Position numbers and translations under genes: made by a program
Assembly: GCF_001266615.1 (NCBI RefSeq)
Contig: NZ_LGHZ01000012.1
Coordinates: 186,001-250,000 of the forward strand
Reading direction: 5' to 3'
From: Kluyvera genomosp. 1
Lineage (GTDB): Bacteria; Pseudomonadota; Gammaproteobacteria; Enterobacterales; Enterobacteriaceae
DNA: 64,000 bases
Shown: positions 19,429-31,181 of the stretch, in pieces
Layout of the letters: the number at the start of each line of letters is the position of its first letter
Position numbering within the stretch: the stretch's first letter is position 1
The notes under the pieces: generated by a model
Told to the model about the DNA's origin: nothing
Seen by the model: the letters and a program-made list of their open reading frames with translations, nothing else
Databases searched by the model: none

Positions 19429-20148
19429 TTACGCTTTATCGCCCAGCAGAACGGATTCCAGCGCAATTTTGATCATATCGTTGAACGTGGTCTGACGCTC
19501 AGCGGCAGTGGTCTGCTCGTGGGTACGGATATGGTCAGACACGGTACAGATGGTCAGCGCTTTCGCACCGAACTCAGCCGCAACGCCGTAGATACCGGCC
19601 GCTTCCATTTCCACACCCAGGATGCCGTATTTTTCCATTACGTCGAACATGGTTGGATCCGGCGTATAGAACAGATCGGCGGAGAAGATGTTACCGACGC
19701 GAGCGTCAACGCCCAGCGCTTTCGCCGCATCAACGGCGTCACGCACCATGCCGAAGTCCGCGATAGCCGCAAAATCGTGATCTTTAAAACGCAGGCGGTT
19801 CACTTTGGAATCGGTGCAAGCCCCCATACCGATAACCACGTCGCGCAGTTTTACGTCAGCGCGTACAGCGCCACAAGAACCCACACGGATGATTTTTTTC
19901 ACGCCAAAATCGGTGATCAGCTCTTTCGTGTAGATAGAGCAGGATGGGATACCCATACCGTGGCCCATCACAGAAATTTTACGGCCTTTATAGGTACCGG
20001 TAAAACCTAACATGCCGCGAACGTTGTTTACTTCACGGACATCTTCGAGGAAAGTCTCAGCAATGTGCTTAGCACGCAGCGGGTCGCCTGGCATCAAAAC
20101 TACGTCAGCGAAATCACCCATTTCTGCGTTAATGTGTGGAGTGGCCAT
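19429..20148 (-). CDS. deoD: DeoD purine-nucleoside phosphorylase
   Basis: 239 residues, the standard hexameric bacterial PNP that splits purine (deoxy)ribonucleosides with phosphate. Phosphate and base motifs are [13 protein letters not shown] near residue 20, GMGIPS, VGSCGAV near 90 and [12 protein letters not shown] near 180. It is the last gene of the deo operon; an ERIC element separates it from deoB. Confidence 0.98.
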   Translation of the reverse strand: MATPHINAEMGDFADVVLMPGDPLRAKHIAETFLEDVREVNNVRGMLGFTGTYKGRKISVMGHGMGIPSCSIYTKELITDFGVKKIIRVGSCGAVRADVKLRDVVIGMGACTDSKVNRLRFKDHDFAAIADFGMVRDAVDAAKALGVDARVGNIFSADLFYTPDPTMFDVMEKYGILGVEMEAAGIYGVAAEFGAKALTICTVSDHIRTHEQTTAAERQTTFNDMIKIALESVLLGDKA

Positions 20149-20177
20149 CGTTTTATCCTTATTAAAATTGAGAAGAA

Positions 20178-20301
20178 TACCCTCAGGATTTCGCGTTGTA
20201 AGAAGGCGACGAATTCGTGAATCCCCGGGAGCATAGATAAACTATGTGACCGGGGTGAGCGAATGAAGCCAACGTATCAACAGCGCGAAAGACAACGGGT
20301 A
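20178..20301. repeat. ERIC element (124 bp) between deoB and deoD
   Basis: An imperfect palindrome beginning TACCCT and ending ACGGGTA. The core matches the ERIC consensus: GTGAATCCCC-GGAGC near 20217 and GTGACCGGGGTGAGCG near 20246-20261, the regions used by the ERIC1R/ERIC2 primers. It starts 29 bases upstream of deoD and ends directly against the deoB stop codon (20302-20304). It is therefore part of the deo mRNA. Confidence 0.92.
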
Positions 20302-21561
<1,260 letters not shown>

Positions 21562-21577
21562 TCAGATCAGTATATAA

Positions 21578-22900
21578 CTATTCGGTGATGCGACGATAGA
21601 CGGTCGGCGTAATTTCAGGCGCTTTGTCGTCCAGTTTAATTGCCGCTTTGACGGCTTTCGCCGCGTCCTGCCAGCTGGCTTCGTCTTTCGCGTGGATGAC
21701 CGCCAGCGGACGTTGCCCATCAACGCTGTCGCCCAGACGCGCCATGTCGGTGAAGCCGACGCTGTAATCAATGGTGTCAGATGCCTGACGACGACCGCCA
21801 CCCATCGAAACCACTGCCATTCCCAGTGCACGGGTGTCCATTGCACTCACAAAACCTTCGGTATCAGCATAGACGGCTTTGCTAAGCATCGCCGTTGGCA
21901 GATATTTCGCATAATTTTCAACGAAATCGGTCGGGCCTTTCTGTGCCGCGACCATACGGCCGAAGATGTCAGCCGCCTTGCCGTTATCCAGTACTGCCTG
22001 TAATTTAGCGCGCGCTTCAGCGTCATCTTTCGCCAGATTACCGGAGATCAGCATTTCCACACACAGCGCCATCGTGACGTCGAACAGTCGTGGGTTACGG
22101 TATTCGCCGGTCAGGAACTGGACCGCTTCGCGAACTTCAACCGCGTTACCCGCGCTGGATGCCAGAACCTGATTCATATCGGTCAGCAAGGCGGTGGTAC
22201 GCACACCCGCGCCGTTAGACACGCCGACGATGGCTTCTGCCAATGCGGCCGACAGTTCGTAGGTTGGCATAAAGGCGCCGCTGCCTACTTTCACGTCCAT
22301 CACCAGCGCATCCAGGCCTTCAGCCAGTTTCTTCGCCAGAATAGAGGCGGTAATCAATGGAATGGAGTCTACGGTCGCGGTGATATCACGAGTGGCATAA
22401 AAACGTTTATCCGCCGGTGCCAGCGAGCTGGTTTGCCCAATAATCGCCACACCCACGTCTTTAATAATTTCGCGGAAACGGTTGTCGTCCGGGAAGATGT
22501 CGAAGCCGGGGATAGCTTCCAGTTTGTCGAGCGTTCCGCCGGTATGGCCAAGGCCGCGACCGGAGATCATCGGAATATAGCCGCCGCAGGCAGCCACCAT
22601 TGGGCCAAGCATCAGTGAAGTAACGTCACCGACACCGCCGGTGGAATGCTTATCGACAATCGGGCCGTTCAGATTAAGGCTCTTCCAGTCAAGGACGGTG
22701 CCCGAATCCCGCATCGCCATGGTCAGCGAGACACGCTCCGGCATGCTCATATCATGGAAGAAAATGGTCATCGCCAGGGCTGCAATTTGCCCTTCAGAGA
22801 TGGTGTTATCGCGAATACCGTTGATAAAGAAACGAATTTCCTCATCACTCAGTGCCTGACCATCACGTTTTTTACGAATAATTTCTTGAGCGAGAAACAA
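21578..22900 (-). CDS. deoA: DeoA thymidine phosphorylase
   Basis: 440 residues, equal to the E. coli enzyme. It converts thymidine or deoxyuridine plus phosphate to base and deoxyribose-1-phosphate. Family motifs are [17 protein letters not shown] near residue 84-100 (phosphate site), [16 protein letters not shown] near 113 and the C-terminal [17 protein letters not shown]. It lies 52 bases before deoB. Upstream, towards deoC, is a pair of inverted REP-like units. Confidence 0.98.
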   Translation of the reverse strand: MFLAQEIIRKKRDGQALSDEEIRFFINGIRDNTISEGQIAALAMTIFFHDMSMPERVSLTMAMRDSGTVLDWKSLNLNGPIVDKHSTGGVGDVTSLMLGPMVAACGGYIPMISGRGLGHTGGTLDKLEAIPGFDIFPDDNRFREIIKDVGVAIIGQTSSLAPADKRFYATRDITATVDSIPLITASILAKKLAEGLDALVMDVKVGSGAFMPTYELSAALAEAIVGVSNGAGVRTTALLTDMNQVLASSAGNAVEVREAVQFLTGEYRNPRLFDVTMALCVEMLISGNLAKDDAEARAKLQAVLDNGKAADIFGRMVAAQKGPTDFVENYAKYLPTAMLSKAVYADTEGFVSAMDTRALGMAVVSMGGGRRQASDTIDYSVGFTDMARLGDSVDGQRPLAVIHAKDEASWQDAAKAVKAAIKLDDKAPEITPTVYRRITE

Positions 22901-22941
22901 GGTACCCTCCTATGAAGTTAATAGCGAGGCTGGGGTGTAAA

Positions 22942-23055
22942 CCCTCATCCTGGTCCTCCCCCGACAAGGGAGAGGGAAGCGGATGACATGATTGGTTGTC
23001 ATCACGTTACCCGGTTTTCGCCCTCTCCCATCCGGGGAGAGGGTTGGGGTGAGGG
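22942..23055. repeat. Inverted pair of REP-like units between deoC and deoA
   Basis: Two 35-base units of the CCCTC...GGGAGAGGG type face each other: 22942-22976 and the reverse copy 23021-23055 (CCCTCTCCC...GGGGAGAGGGTTGGGGTGAGGG). Between them a smaller hairpin GATGACA/TGTCATC spans 22982-23003. The whole block can form a nested cruciform or RNA stem inside the deo transcript. A third, partial unit of the same family is at 57896-57927. Confidence 0.8.
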
Positions 23056-23077
23056 TGCACCCGTGAGTCATGAAGAC

Positions 23078-23857
23078 TTAGTAGCTGCTTGCGCTTTTAC
23101 CGTCGCCGTGGCCCAGCGCTTTCAGCAGGCTCGCCAGCAGGGAAGATGCGCCAAAGCGATAGTGACGGGAATCAGCCCAGTCAGCGCCAAACAGTTCGTC
23201 AGCAATTGACAGGAACAGCTGCGCGTCTTCTGCGCTGCGAACGCCGCCCGCCGGTTTGAAGCCGACGGTTTTTTCTACGCCCATATCACGAATGACTTCC
23301 ATCATGATGCGCGCGCTTTCTGGGGTTGCGTTGACCGGAACTTTACCGGTAGAGGTTTTAATGAAATCAGCGCCAGCCTTGATAGAAATTTCAGAGGCTT
23401 TACGAATCAGCGCTTCTTCTTTCAGTTCACCGGTTTCGATGATCACTTTCAGCAGTACGTTCGCTGCCGCACAGGCCTCTTTACAGGCTTTAACCAGATC
23501 AAAACCGATCTGCTCGTTGCCTGCAATCAGCGCGCGGTATGGGAATACAACGTCAACTTCGTCAGCACCATAGGCAATCGCTGCGCGGGTTTCTGCCAGC
23601 GCGATATCGATATCGTCGTTACCGTGCGGGAAGTTGGTAACGGTGGCGATACGGATGTTCGGCGTACCCTGCTCGTTCAGCGTTTTACGGGCAATGGGAA
23701 TGAAACGTGGGTAGATGCAGACTGCAGCAGTGTTGCCAACCGGCGTTTTTGCCTGATGACACAGGGCGATCACTTTCGCATCGGTGTCGTCTTCATTCAG
23801 GGTCGTTAAGTCCATCAACTGCAGCGCACGCAGGCTGCTTGCCTTTAAATCAGTCAT
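23078..23857 (-). CDS. deoC: DeoC deoxyribose-phosphate aldolase
   Basis: 259 residues. This class I aldolase cleaves 2-deoxyribose-5-phosphate to glyceraldehyde-3-phosphate and acetaldehyde. The Schiff-base lysine lies in [10 protein letters not shown] and the second lysine in [11 protein letters not shown]; the acid is in GADEVDVV. It is the first gene of deoCABD, divergent from yjjI across 258 bases that hold the deo control region. GGAGAGCAAA precedes the ATG. Confidence 0.98.
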   Translation of the reverse strand: MTDLKASSLRALQLMDLTTLNEDDTDAKVIALCHQAKTPVGNTAAVCIYPRFIPIARKTLNEQGTPNIRIATVTNFPHGNDDIDIALAETRAAIAYGADEVDVVFPYRALIAGNEQIGFDLVKACKEACAAANVLLKVIIETGELKEEALIRKASEISIKAGADFIKTSTGKVPVNATPESARIMMEVIRDMGVEKTVGFKPAGGVRSAEDAQLFLSIADELFGADWADSRHYRFGASSLLASLLKALGHGDGKSASSY

Positions 23858-23905
23858 TTTGCTCTCCGACGGCTCTTTGCCGTGTAAATCGTTACCTTGC
23901 GGGTC

Positions 23906-23954
23906 TGTGACTATTGTAACACTGCCCCACGCTCACACTTCGACTTTCATCACA
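23906..23954 (-). promoter_or_regulatory. deoP2-type control region: DeoR-like operator and CRP-like site
   Basis: On the minus strand TGTTACAATAGTCACA (23921-23906) replaces the E. coli deo operator TGTTAGAATACTAACA and contains the likely -10. Upstream, TGTGA-6-TCGAA (23954-23939) sits where the promoter-proximal CRP site of E. coli deoP2 lies. Further upstream TGCAAATTTGTACGAAG resembles the CytR/CRP2 part. Repression by DeoR (inducer deoxyribose-5-phosphate) and CRP/CytR control are inferred by this alignment from memory. Confidence 0.65.
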
Positions 23955-24115
23955 CTTAGTGAAAACTTCGTACAAATTTGCATTACAACAACGCGACACA
24001 CTTCAAACTTTAGCCGTAAAGGTACGAATTAAAACGCCCATTCAGCCGCTGGGATCAAAGGATCGCCCTATCGCATTTCATACACTTCTCGCATCACTCG
24101 TCTGAGGAACCGAAC

Positions 24116-25666
24116 ATGCCAACATCGATTGATTCACCGCTGCTGACACAGTGCCAGCAAATTGTGACAAGCTCCGTGTTAACCCCGGAACAGAAACGTC
24201 ATTTTCTGGCTCTCGAAGCCGAAAACGCCCTACCGTACCCCGAAATTTCAGCACAGGCTCAGGCGGCACTCGCCGACGGCGTGATCTGCGATATGTTCGA
24301 AGGGCATGCGCCCTATAAACCGCGATATGTCTTACCGGACTATGCGCGTTTCCTGGCGAACGGCTCAGCCTGGCTTGAGCTGGAAGGGGCCCAGGATCTG
24401 GATGACGCGCTTTCGCTGCTGACCATCCTGTATCACCATGTCCCTTCCGTCACCGCGATGCCGGTCTATCTCGGTCATCTGGATGAGCTATTGTCGCCTT
24501 ATGTTATAATTCTAACACAAGATGAAATCGATATTCGAATAAAACGTTTCTGGCGCTATCTCGATCGCACGCTTCCTGACGCTTTCACTCACGTCAACAT
24601 TGGCCCACACGATACGCCTATCACCCGCGCCATTTTACGTGCGGATGCCGAGTTAAAGCAGGTTGCGCCAAATCTAACCTTTATCTATGACCCGGAAATT
24701 ACCCCTGACGATTTACTGCTACAGGTGGCACAAAATATTTGCGAGTGCAGCAAACCGCACATTGCCAACGGGCCATTAAATGATAAAATTTTCACAAAAG
24801 GCCAGTATGGTATCGTCAGCTGTTACAACTCGCTGCCGGTCTCTGGCGGCGGCAGCACCCTGGTACGGATGAACTTACAGCAGGTCGCCCTCCGTAGCCG
24901 TTCCATCGACGACTTCTTCAGCCATCAGTTGCCGCACTACTGCCAGTTGCAAACCGACATCATCAACGCGCGCAGCCGCTTCCTCTACGAACAATCTCAC
25001 TTCTTTGAGAATAGCTTCCTGGTGAGCGAAGGCTTGATCGACCCGAACAGATTTGTTCCGATGTTCGGCATCTATTCGCTTGCCGAAGCCGTCAACGTGC
25101 TATGTGAGCGTGATGGCATTCAAGCGCGCTATGGCAAAGACGAACAGGCCAATCAACTTGCCTACCGCATCAGCGCCGAGCTTGCCGATTTTGTCTCCCG
25201 TACGCCGGTGCAATACGGCTGGCAACAGCGCGCGTTGCTACACGCGCAATCAGGGATCAGTTCTGACACCGGTACCACGCCGGGGGCACGTCTGCCATAT
25301 GGAGATGAGCCAGACCCGATTACCCATTTACTCACCGTCGCGCCGCATCATGCGCACTATGCAGCAGGAATCAGCGACATCCTGACATTGGATGAAACGG
25401 TAAAACGTAATCCGCAAGCGGTGATGCAGCTGTGTCTCGGTGCTTTTAAGGTTGGGATGCGTGAATTCAGCGCTAACGTCAGCGGCAACGATTTGGTTCG
25501 CGTCACGGGCTATATGGTGCGCCTGTCAGATCTCGAGAAGTACCGCGCCGAAGGCTCACGCACCAACACCACGTGGCTTGGAGAAGAAGCCGCCCGCAAT
25601 ACCCGTATCCTGGAACGTCAACCTCGCGTCGTAAGCCATGAACAACAGATGCGCTTTAGTCAGTAA
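24116..25666 (+). CDS. yjjI: YjjI glycyl-radical enzyme of unknown substrate
   Basis: 516 residues, the E. coli YjjI length. A C-terminal glycyl-radical loop RVTGYMV puts the radical glycine at residue 465, and a candidate thiyl cysteine is Cys236 in [15 protein letters not shown]. The family resembles pyruvate formate-lyase-type enzymes, but the reaction is unknown. GAGGAA precedes the ATG. It overlaps its activase yjjW by 29 bases and is divergent from deoC, so it may share cAMP-CRP or deoxynucleoside signals. Activity is expected only without oxygen. Confidence 0.92.
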   Translation: MPTSIDSPLLTQCQQIVTSSVLTPEQKRHFLALEAENALPYPEISAQAQAALADGVICDMFEGHAPYKPRYVLPDYARFLANGSAWLELEGAQDLDDALSLLTILYHHVPSVTAMPVYLGHLDELLSPYVIILTQDEIDIRIKRFWRYLDRTLPDAFTHVNIGPHDTPITRAILRADAELKQVAPNLTFIYDPEITPDDLLLQVAQNICECSKPHIANGPLNDKIFTKGQYGIVSCYNSLPVSGGGSTLVRMNLQQVALRSRSIDDFFSHQLPHYCQLQTDIINARSRFLYEQSHFFENSFLVSEGLIDPNRFVPMFGIYSLAEAVNVLCERDGIQARYGKDEQANQLAYRISAELADFVSRTPVQYGWQQRALLHAQSGISSDTGTTPGARLPYGDEPDPITHLLTVAPHHAHYAAGISDILTLDETVKRNPQAVMQLCLGAFKVGMREFSANVSGNDLVRVTGYMVRLSDLEKYRAEGSRTNTTWLGEEAARNTRILERQPRVVSHEQQMRFSQ

Positions 25667-26501
25667 AATCATCCCATTTTCCTGCGTCGATGGGCCGGGC
25701 AGTCGCCTGGCTCTGTTTCTGCAGGGCTGCAACCTACGCTGCAAGAACTGCCACAACCCGTGGACCATGGGACGATGCAATGACTGCGGCGAATGCGTAC
25801 CTCAGTGCCCCCATCAGGCGCTAAGTCTGCGCGAGGGGAAAGTATGCTGGCAGGCGGATGTCTGTCAGCAGTGCGACACCTGCCTGCATCTGTGTCCGCA
25901 GCAGGCGACGCCCATGGCTCAGACCATGAACGTTGAGCAGATTATACAACGAATACGCCAGGTAACGCCGTTCATCGAGGGCATTACCGTCAGCGGCGGG
26001 GAAGCCACCACTCAGTTGCCGTTTGTCTGCGCCCTCTTCCAATGCGTAAAGGAAACGCCTGAACTCAAGCACCTGACTTGTCTCGTCGATAGCAACGGCG
26101 AATTACCGCTTACCGGCTGGGAGAAACTGCGTCCAGTGTGTGATGGCGTGATGGTCGATTTAAAGTCGTGGGACAACGCCGTGCATCAGGCGCTCACAGG
26201 TAGAGGCAACGCCCGGATCAAACAAAGTATCCAGTGGCTAGCGCAGCAGGGAATGTTGAGCGAGTTACGGTTACTGGTGATCCCGGAACAGACGGATTAT
26301 CTGCAAGAATCCGTCGCGCTGAGCGCATTTATCGCCAGTCTGGGTGACGTGCCCGTGCGCCTGAATGCGTTTCACGCTCACGGAGTCTATGGAGAAGCAA
26401 AAACATGGCGCAGCGCTGGGCCGCAGGATATTGAAGCAGTCAGCCAGGCGCTGCAGGCCGGAGGAATAACGAGGCTTATCCCTCCGGCACTGTACTTATA
26501 G
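25638..26501 (+). CDS. yjjW: YjjW glycyl-radical-enzyme activating protein
   Basis: 287 residues. A radical-SAM enzyme with the activase motif CNLRCKNC (CxxxCxxC) near residues 31-38, then a ferredoxin-type insert with two further cysteine clusters ([11 protein letters not shown] and [11 protein letters not shown], about residues 49-88), and a VSGGEAT SAM-binding motif near 120. It should make the radical on Gly465 of YjjI. It begins inside the yjjI end (29-base overlap) and converges with the permease gene, overlapping it by 6 bases. A GCCGGAGG/CCTCCGGC hairpin at 26457-26488 lies in its last codons. Confidence 0.94.
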   Translation: MNNRCALVSKIIPFSCVDGPGSRLALFLQGCNLRCKNCHNPWTMGRCNDCGECVPQCPHQALSLREGKVCWQADVCQQCDTCLHLCPQQATPMAQTMNVEQIIQRIRQVTPFIEGITVSGGEATTQLPFVCALFQCVKETPELKHLTCLVDSNGELPLTGWEKLRPVCDGVMVDLKSWDNAVHQALTGRGNARIKQSIQWLAQQGMLSELRLLVIPEQTDYLQESVALSAFIASLGDVPVRLNAFHAHGVYGEAKTWRSAGPQDIEAVSQALQAGGITRLIPPALYL

Positions 26502-27773
26502 GGCTAAGAACACACCGGCGATGGTCGCACTCATCAGATTCGAGAGCGTACCCGCCGCGACCGCTTTCAGGCCCAACTGCGCGATTTCCTGACGACGATT
26601 AGGTGCCATGCTGCCCAACCCACCGATAAGAATCGCAATCGAAGAGAGGTTCGCAAAGCCGCACAGCGCAAAGGAGATGATCGCTTTGGTGTGGTTAGAA
26701 ATCACCTGCAGCCCGGCCGCCGCAACGTCGGCATCCGCTTTCAGGTACTCACCAAAGTTCATGTAGGCCACGAATTCGTTGATCACCAGCTTCTGACCGA
26801 TAAAGGAACCGGCCACCGTGGCTTCACTCCACGGAACGCCAATCACCCATGCCAGCGGCGAGAAGACCCAGCCCAAAATCAGCTGTAGAGACAGGTCTGG
26901 ATAGTTAAACCAGCCGCCAACGCCAGAGAGAATGCCGTTAAGCAGTGCAATCAACGCGATAAACGCCAGCAGCATAGCCCCAACGTTCAGCGCCAGCTGC
27001 ATCCCAGATGCTGCACCCGATGCAGCGGCATCCAGTACGTTGGCTGGTGCATCCGCATCTTTTTCATTCTTTTCAAGAGTTGGCGAATCATGCGGCGTTT
27101 CCGTTTCCGGCACGATGATTTTCGCGAACAGCAGGCCACCCGGTGCCGCCATAAACGACGCTGCAATCAGGTATTCCAACGGTACACCCATCTGTGCGTA
27201 ACCGGCGAGTACAGACCCCGCCACCGACGCCAGGCCACCACACATCACCGCAAACAGCTCGGAACGGGTCATGGTTGCAATGTAGGGACGCACCACCAGA
27301 GGCGCTTCCGTCTGGCCAACGAAAATATTCGCCGTGGCCGACAGTGATTCCGTACGGGAGGTTTTAAGCACCGCACGCAGCGCCCCGCCCAGAATACGAA
27401 TCACAAACTGCATGATGCCGAGGTAATACAACACCGCAATCAGTGAGGAGAAGAAGACGATGACTGGCAGAACGCGCAGCGCAAAGACAAAGCCGCCGCC
27501 GCCAAACACTTCAAACATTTTATCGGAAACCAAGCCACCGAAGAGGAAACCAATCCCTTCGTTGCCATAGGCAATCACGTTAGCGACGCCTTCCGACATT
27601 GCCAGCAGCACTTTTCGCCCGGCGGGCACATAGAGAATTAACGCACCAATGCCGACCTGTAAAAGCCAGGCACCCAGCACGGTTCGGAGATTAATCGCTT
27701 TACGATTACTGGAAAGCAGCAAGGCGATGGCTAGTAGCACCACCATGCCAATAAGTCCCATGAGGATTTGCAT
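26496..27773 (-). CDS. Concentrative nucleoside transporter (NupC/NupX family)
   Basis: 425 residues from the ATG at 27773, chosen because AGGGAC lies 8 bases upstream (a longer frame starts at 27800). Many hydrophobic helices and CNT signatures are present: [14 protein letters not shown] near residue 165, [12 protein letters not shown] and [24 protein letters not shown] in the C-terminal half. Such proteins import nucleosides with a cation gradient. It is not orthologous in position to E. coli nupC or nupX; it sits beside deo and yjjIW, which suggests deoxynucleoside uptake. A TATAAT lies upstream on the minus strand near 27830. Confidence 0.88.
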   Translation of the reverse strand: MQILMGLIGMVVLLAIALLLSSNRKAINLRTVLGAWLLQVGIGALILYVPAGRKVLLAMSEGVANVIAYGNEGIGFLFGGLVSDKMFEVFGGGGFVFALRVLPVIVFFSSLIAVLYYLGIMQFVIRILGGALRAVLKTSRTESLSATANIFVGQTEAPLVVRPYIATMTRSELFAVMCGGLASVAGSVLAGYAQMGVPLEYLIAASFMAAPGGLLFAKIIVPETETPHDSPTLEKNEKDADAPANVLDAAASGAASGMQLALNVGAMLLAFIALIALLNGILSGVGGWFNYPDLSLQLILGWVFSPLAWVIGVPWSEATVAGSFIGQKLVINEFVAYMNFGEYLKADADVAAAGLQVISNHTKAIISFALCGFANLSSIAILIGGLGSMAPNRRQEIAQLGLKAVAAGTLSNLMSATIAGVFLAL

Positions 27774-27919
27774 ACAGAGTCCCTGTGTATTGAAAAACAT
27801 GATAATTACGGCAGAACAACGCGGCGATTATAACGTCACGTAATTATCTTTTTCGGGCAATGTCACAGGTTTAGCGCAACAGAAACGGGTTAAAAAGTAA
27901 TAATGAGATCTAAGTCACC

Positions 27920-28699
27920 CTACAAGTTCGAAAATAGTGCAGTGGTATTCTCGTAGAGCGCGTGGGCTATCTCATCCGGCGACTCCTGCCGTAAAGCACA
28001 CAGGTGCGTAAAGACATCGGCAGCCCGCTCCGGACGGTTCGGCTGCCCCTGATAACCATTCAGCGGCATATCGGGCGCGTCGGTCTCCAGGACCAGCGAC
28101 TGTAGGGGCAATCTTGCCATCACGGCACGGGTTTTACTCGCTCGGGGATAAGATATCGTACCGCCAACGCCAATTTTATACCCCAGTTGCACGAAGCGCT
28201 CCGCCTGCTGCAGGCTGCCGGCGAAACCATGCACCACGCCGGTTCGCGGAAGGTTATGCCGTTTTAGATGCAACGCTAGCTTATCGTGGGTCCGACGCGA
28301 GTGAAGGATAACCGGCAGATCGTAGCGTTTCGCCAGCTGCAATTGAGCATCCAGCAGGTACTGTTGGCGCTCAAACTGCGGATTTTCTCGATACAGGTCG
28401 AGACCGATTTCGCCCACAGCAACTAATTTTAATGGCTTCATGGCTATTTTCGTTTCCAGCGCTGCCAGGCACTCATCGCGATGACGCTCCACCACAATGG
28501 GATGCAACCCAAGCGCAGCGTACAGTGGAGCAAACTGCTCGGCCAGCGCCAGCACGCGTGGGAAGTTATCGGCTTCGGTGGCTGGGATAATGATCTTGCC
28601 AATACCGGCAGCGGCGGCGCGCTCGATACTTGCCGCTTCATCGCCGGTAAACGGAGGGAAATCAAAATGGCAGTGGGTATCAATGAAACGGCCGTTCAC
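27920..28699 (-). CDS. yjjV: YjjV TatD-family metal-dependent hydrolase
   Basis: 259 residues. TatD-type TIM barrel with metal ligands: DTHCHFDFPPF at the N-terminus, GEIGLDLYRENPQFERQ near residues 97-113, HSRRTHDKL and HGFAG, and ETDAPDMPL near 205. TatD relatives are Mg-dependent 3'-5' DNases or phosphodiesterases; the specific role of YjjV is not settled. Start overlaps the end of yjjU by 4 bases, so the two are translationally coupled. Confidence 0.93.
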   Translation of the reverse strand: MNGRFIDTHCHFDFPPFTGDEAASIERAAAAGIGKIIIPATEADNFPRVLALAEQFAPLYAALGLHPIVVERHRDECLAALETKIAMKPLKLVAVGEIGLDLYRENPQFERQQYLLDAQLQLAKRYDLPVILHSRRTHDKLALHLKRHNLPRTGVVHGFAGSLQQAERFVQLGYKIGVGGTISYPRASKTRAVMARLPLQSLVLETDAPDMPLNGYQGQPNRPERAADVFTHLCALRQESPDEIAHALYENTTALFSNL

Positions 28700-29769
28700 G
28701 CCAGATCCTTATCATTAAAAAGTGTATCGTTTCCGGGTAACACGCCGGCCATTGCCGCCGTGGGTATCTCGTTCGCAGCCGGTATTTCGGTAATGGGCTG
28801 CGCAATAGACGTCACGCTCGGTGAACGGTGGCGTACAAGCGGCGGTTTCTCCACTAACAGTTTACCGATGGTCGCCAGAAAGTAGCGCCCGCATAAGCGC
28901 CCAATCTTATAGTCCTGACGCAGTGCCGGTATGCCGCTCCCTAGCGCCATGCTGAGTAACGGTTTCGGCGGATAGATTTCAAAAATACGCAGTTTACCCG
29001 GCGGGTTTTCAATAAATTGCTGGATTTCGGAATAGCTGGCTTCATGGTGCTGTACCAGGTTCACCAGTGGCTGCAAGCTACTCTCACCGAGCCAACGCTC
29101 CATGCGTTTAAACCATTGTGGCGTGTAATACATTTGCGACGGAACGGTACGGATAACCACCAGCGTCTTTGCTCCCTGCCTCGCAGCCTCGCGAACCGGA
29201 ATCGCATCGCTCACACCGCCATCAAGGTAACTGACGCCATCCAGTGCGACACCGGGTCGGTAAAAACCAGGAATCGCGCTGGAAGCACGAATAATATCGA
29301 GCCAATTCTGCTTGGTGGGCGAAAAATAACTGGGCGTATAGTCATCGCTACGGCAGGCACAGATATAAAAGGATTTACCGAGTTCAAACAGGCGTTCGGC
29401 GGTTTCCATCGCCAGCGGCATTTGCCCCGCAGTAGAGCCAACCAGCCAGTCGAGATCGATAAGGTTACCGCCGCGGACAAAGCGAACCGGGTCGAAAAAC
29501 TCCCGCCGGGTGGTGTAGCGCATGATGACTTTACGTCCATACCCCGGTTGATGACACAAGTAGGCAGAAAGATTTTGCGCCCCCGCAGAGGTGCCATAAT
29601 AGAGGTCGAAAGGGTTGAACCGTGCCCGCATAAACTCATCAAGCACTCCCGCGGTGAAAATACCACGCTGCCCGCCACCTTCACAGACCAGCGCCATGCG
29701 GCCGGGTTTAAAACGACTCAGCGATAATGGCGAAATATTGCCAAGCGTGACGGGTATACGCTGCCCCAC
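28696..29769 (-). CDS. yjjU: YjjU patatin-like phospholipase family protein
   Basis: 357 residues from a GTG start. Patatin-type catalytic features: oxyanion loop CEGGGQRGIFTAG near residues 29-41, nucleophile elbow YGTSAGA near 58-64, and the dyad aspartate in YLDGGVSDAIP near 183-193. No signal peptide is seen. A lipid acyl hydrolase role is inferred from the family; the substrate is unknown. It is first of the yjjU-yjjV pair, downstream of ytjA with a strong terminator between. Confidence 0.93.
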   Translation of the reverse strand: MGQRIPVTLGNISPLSLSRFKPGRMALVCEGGGQRGIFTAGVLDEFMRARFNPFDLYYGTSAGAQNLSAYLCHQPGYGRKVIMRYTTRREFFDPVRFVRGGNLIDLDWLVGSTAGQMPLAMETAERLFELGKSFYICACRSDDYTPSYFSPTKQNWLDIIRASSAIPGFYRPGVALDGVSYLDGGVSDAIPVREAARQGAKTLVVIRTVPSQMYYTPQWFKRMERWLGESSLQPLVNLVQHHEASYSEIQQFIENPPGKLRIFEIYPPKPLLSMALGSGIPALRQDYKIGRLCGRYFLATIGKLLVEKPPLVRHRSPSVTSIAQPITEIPAANEIPTAAMAGVLPGNDTLFNDKDLA

Positions 29770-29839
29770 CTCTGCCTACCTGTTTTTTTGATTCTTCAGT
29801 ATTACAAAGTAGCCTAATTTCCCGTCGGCTAAAACTAAT

Positions 29840-29864
29840 AAAGCCAGTCCACTGGACTGGCTTT
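29840..29864 (-). terminator. Terminator between ytjA and yjjU
   Basis: Perfect 11-base arms AAAGCCAGTCC and GGACTGGCTTT around a 3-base loop. On the minus strand it is followed by ATTAGTTTT. It should end the osmY-ytjA transcript. Confidence 0.85.
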
Positions 29865-29892
29865 GCTGTTGTACTCGTTTTCGCGTGTCGTT

Positions 29893-30054
29893 CTAAGGCC
29901 GTTTACGCCCGGCAAACAGGCTGACCAGGAAGATAATGATCCCCACAACAAACACGATTTTTGCTGCCCAAGCAGCGGTACCCGCCAATCCACCAAATCC
30001 TAATGCGGCGGCAATTAACGCGATAACCAGAAATATAATGCCCCAACGAAACAT
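29893..30054 (-). CDS. ytjA: YtjA small membrane protein (DUF1328)
   Basis: 53 residues, nearly all hydrophobic, with two membrane helices separated by a Gly/Ala-rich turn ([14 protein letters not shown]) and a basic end GRKRP. The frame continues upstream, but the family starts MFRWGIIFL and AAGGAGAAG precedes this ATG. It lies 128 bases after osmY, probably in the same stress-induced transcript. The function is unknown. Confidence 0.9.
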   Translation of the reverse strand: MFRWGIIFLVIALIAAALGFGGLAGTAAWAAKIVFVVGIIIFLVSLFAGRKRP

Positions 30055-30182
30055 AAGCTTCTCCTTTACCATAGTTAATGTCGACCGCTTGCTATGAACG
30101 TTCAAACCACTCATATGCACTATTTTTAGTGTGGTGCACATTTTGCCTCCTGCCAAATATCAGGAGACAAAATGACCACTTA

Positions 30183-30779
30183 TTACTGCGTTTTCAGATC
30201 ATTTTTGACGCTTTTCACGCCGTCAACCGCTTTGGCGATACTTTCAGCGCGATCGCTTTGTGCCTGAGATTTCACCGTCCCTGACAGCTGGACAACGCCA
30301 TCGGTGGTCTCGACTTTCACGTTACGCGAAGGAACGATGTCATCCGCCAGCAGTTTCGCTTTTACTTCGCTGGTCGTTGCCGTATCTCCGGCATAGCCTT
30401 TAATCGAACTTTCTTTGCTGTCGCGGACGTGGAGTTTGTCACTCACAGAGGTGACCCCCTCAACCGCTTTTGCCGCCGCAACGGCGGCTTCGGCCTGAGC
30501 CTGGCTTTGCACAAAGCCACTCAACGTCACGACTTTTTTCTCTGTTTTCACCGAGATATCGGTGCTCTTAATACTGTCGTTATCCACCAGGGCTGCTTTG
30601 ACTTTCGCCGTGATGGTGCTGTCATCCATAAAGCTTCCCACTTTATTCCCTGCACTTTCGGCACTCGCCTGCGCCTTATCCATCGTCGTTGTTTCCGCAT
30701 AAACGGAACCGGTGGCTACAGCAGAGGTCAGCATCACGGCAAGCAGAGTTTTGGACATCGTCATTTTTTTCATCATCAA
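30183..30779 (-). CDS. osmY: OsmY periplasmic stress chaperone
   Basis: 198 residues. It has a cleavable signal peptide ([20 protein letters not shown]) and two BON domains (about residues 55-115 and 130-195; [12 protein letters not shown] and [11 protein letters not shown] begin them). OsmY is a periplasmic protein induced by RpoS in stationary phase and high salt, with chaperone activity for some outer-membrane proteins. AGGAAT lies upstream. The promoter region carries a CRP-like half site. Confidence 0.96.
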   Translation of the reverse strand: MMMKKMTMSKTLLAVMLTSAVATGSVYAETTTMDKAQASAESAGNKVGSFMDDSTITAKVKAALVDNDSIKSTDISVKTEKKVVTLSGFVQSQAQAEAAVAAAKAVEGVTSVSDKLHVRDSKESSIKGYAGDTATTSEVKAKLLADDIVPSRNVKVETTDGVVQLSGTVKSQAQSDRAESIAKAVDGVKSVKNDLKTQ

Positions 30780-31181
30780 TGTATTCCTATCTGTTTTGCT
30801 CGTAATTTGAGCATGAGCAACACGCTGGTTGCATTGCTGAATAGGGTAAGAATCCCCTATGGCCGCGTATTTCTAACGGTTGCCCGAATCCATCGAACTC
30901 ATCATTCACCGCTAAATCGCGTCCAAATCCAGTTATTAATATTGCGATAGAAATAAATGTTAGCTTTAAGCGCTTATCCAAAATTGAAAATCAGAATTTA
31001 AAGCCAACACAGATGTCATCGCTTTGTTAAATATAGATCACAATTTTGAAACCGCTCGCTTCGTTGTGCAAAAAACAAACAGTTAGCGAAAAAAGGGAGG
31101 GAATTAGGAACTTTCCGTAAGAGGCTAATAAGGAAGGAAAAGTGTCAGGATGCAGCGGCTGCCGCATCCTGAAGAGGTTTT
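30780..31181 (-). promoter_or_regulatory. osmY upstream region
   Basis: 402 bases without a gene. On the minus strand, AATTGTGATCTATATTTAACAAAGCGATGACATCTGTG (broken over about 31047-31010) resembles the E. coli osmY promoter, with a CRP-like half site TGTGA and a TATATTTAA -10 region. The prfC terminator lies at the far end. The remaining 230 bases before osmY form a long leader in which I see no reading frame or RNA gene. Confidence 0.5.
31146..31171 (-). terminator. prfC terminator
   Basis: A CAGGATGC...GCATCCTG hairpin with about 11 paired bases, 10 bases past the prfC stop. It is followed on the minus strand by ACACTTTT. Confidence 0.65.

Noticed and set aside
27774..27800. Longer start of the nucleoside permease
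   Set aside because: The shorter start has AGGGAC at good spacing and starts directly with the first membrane helix.
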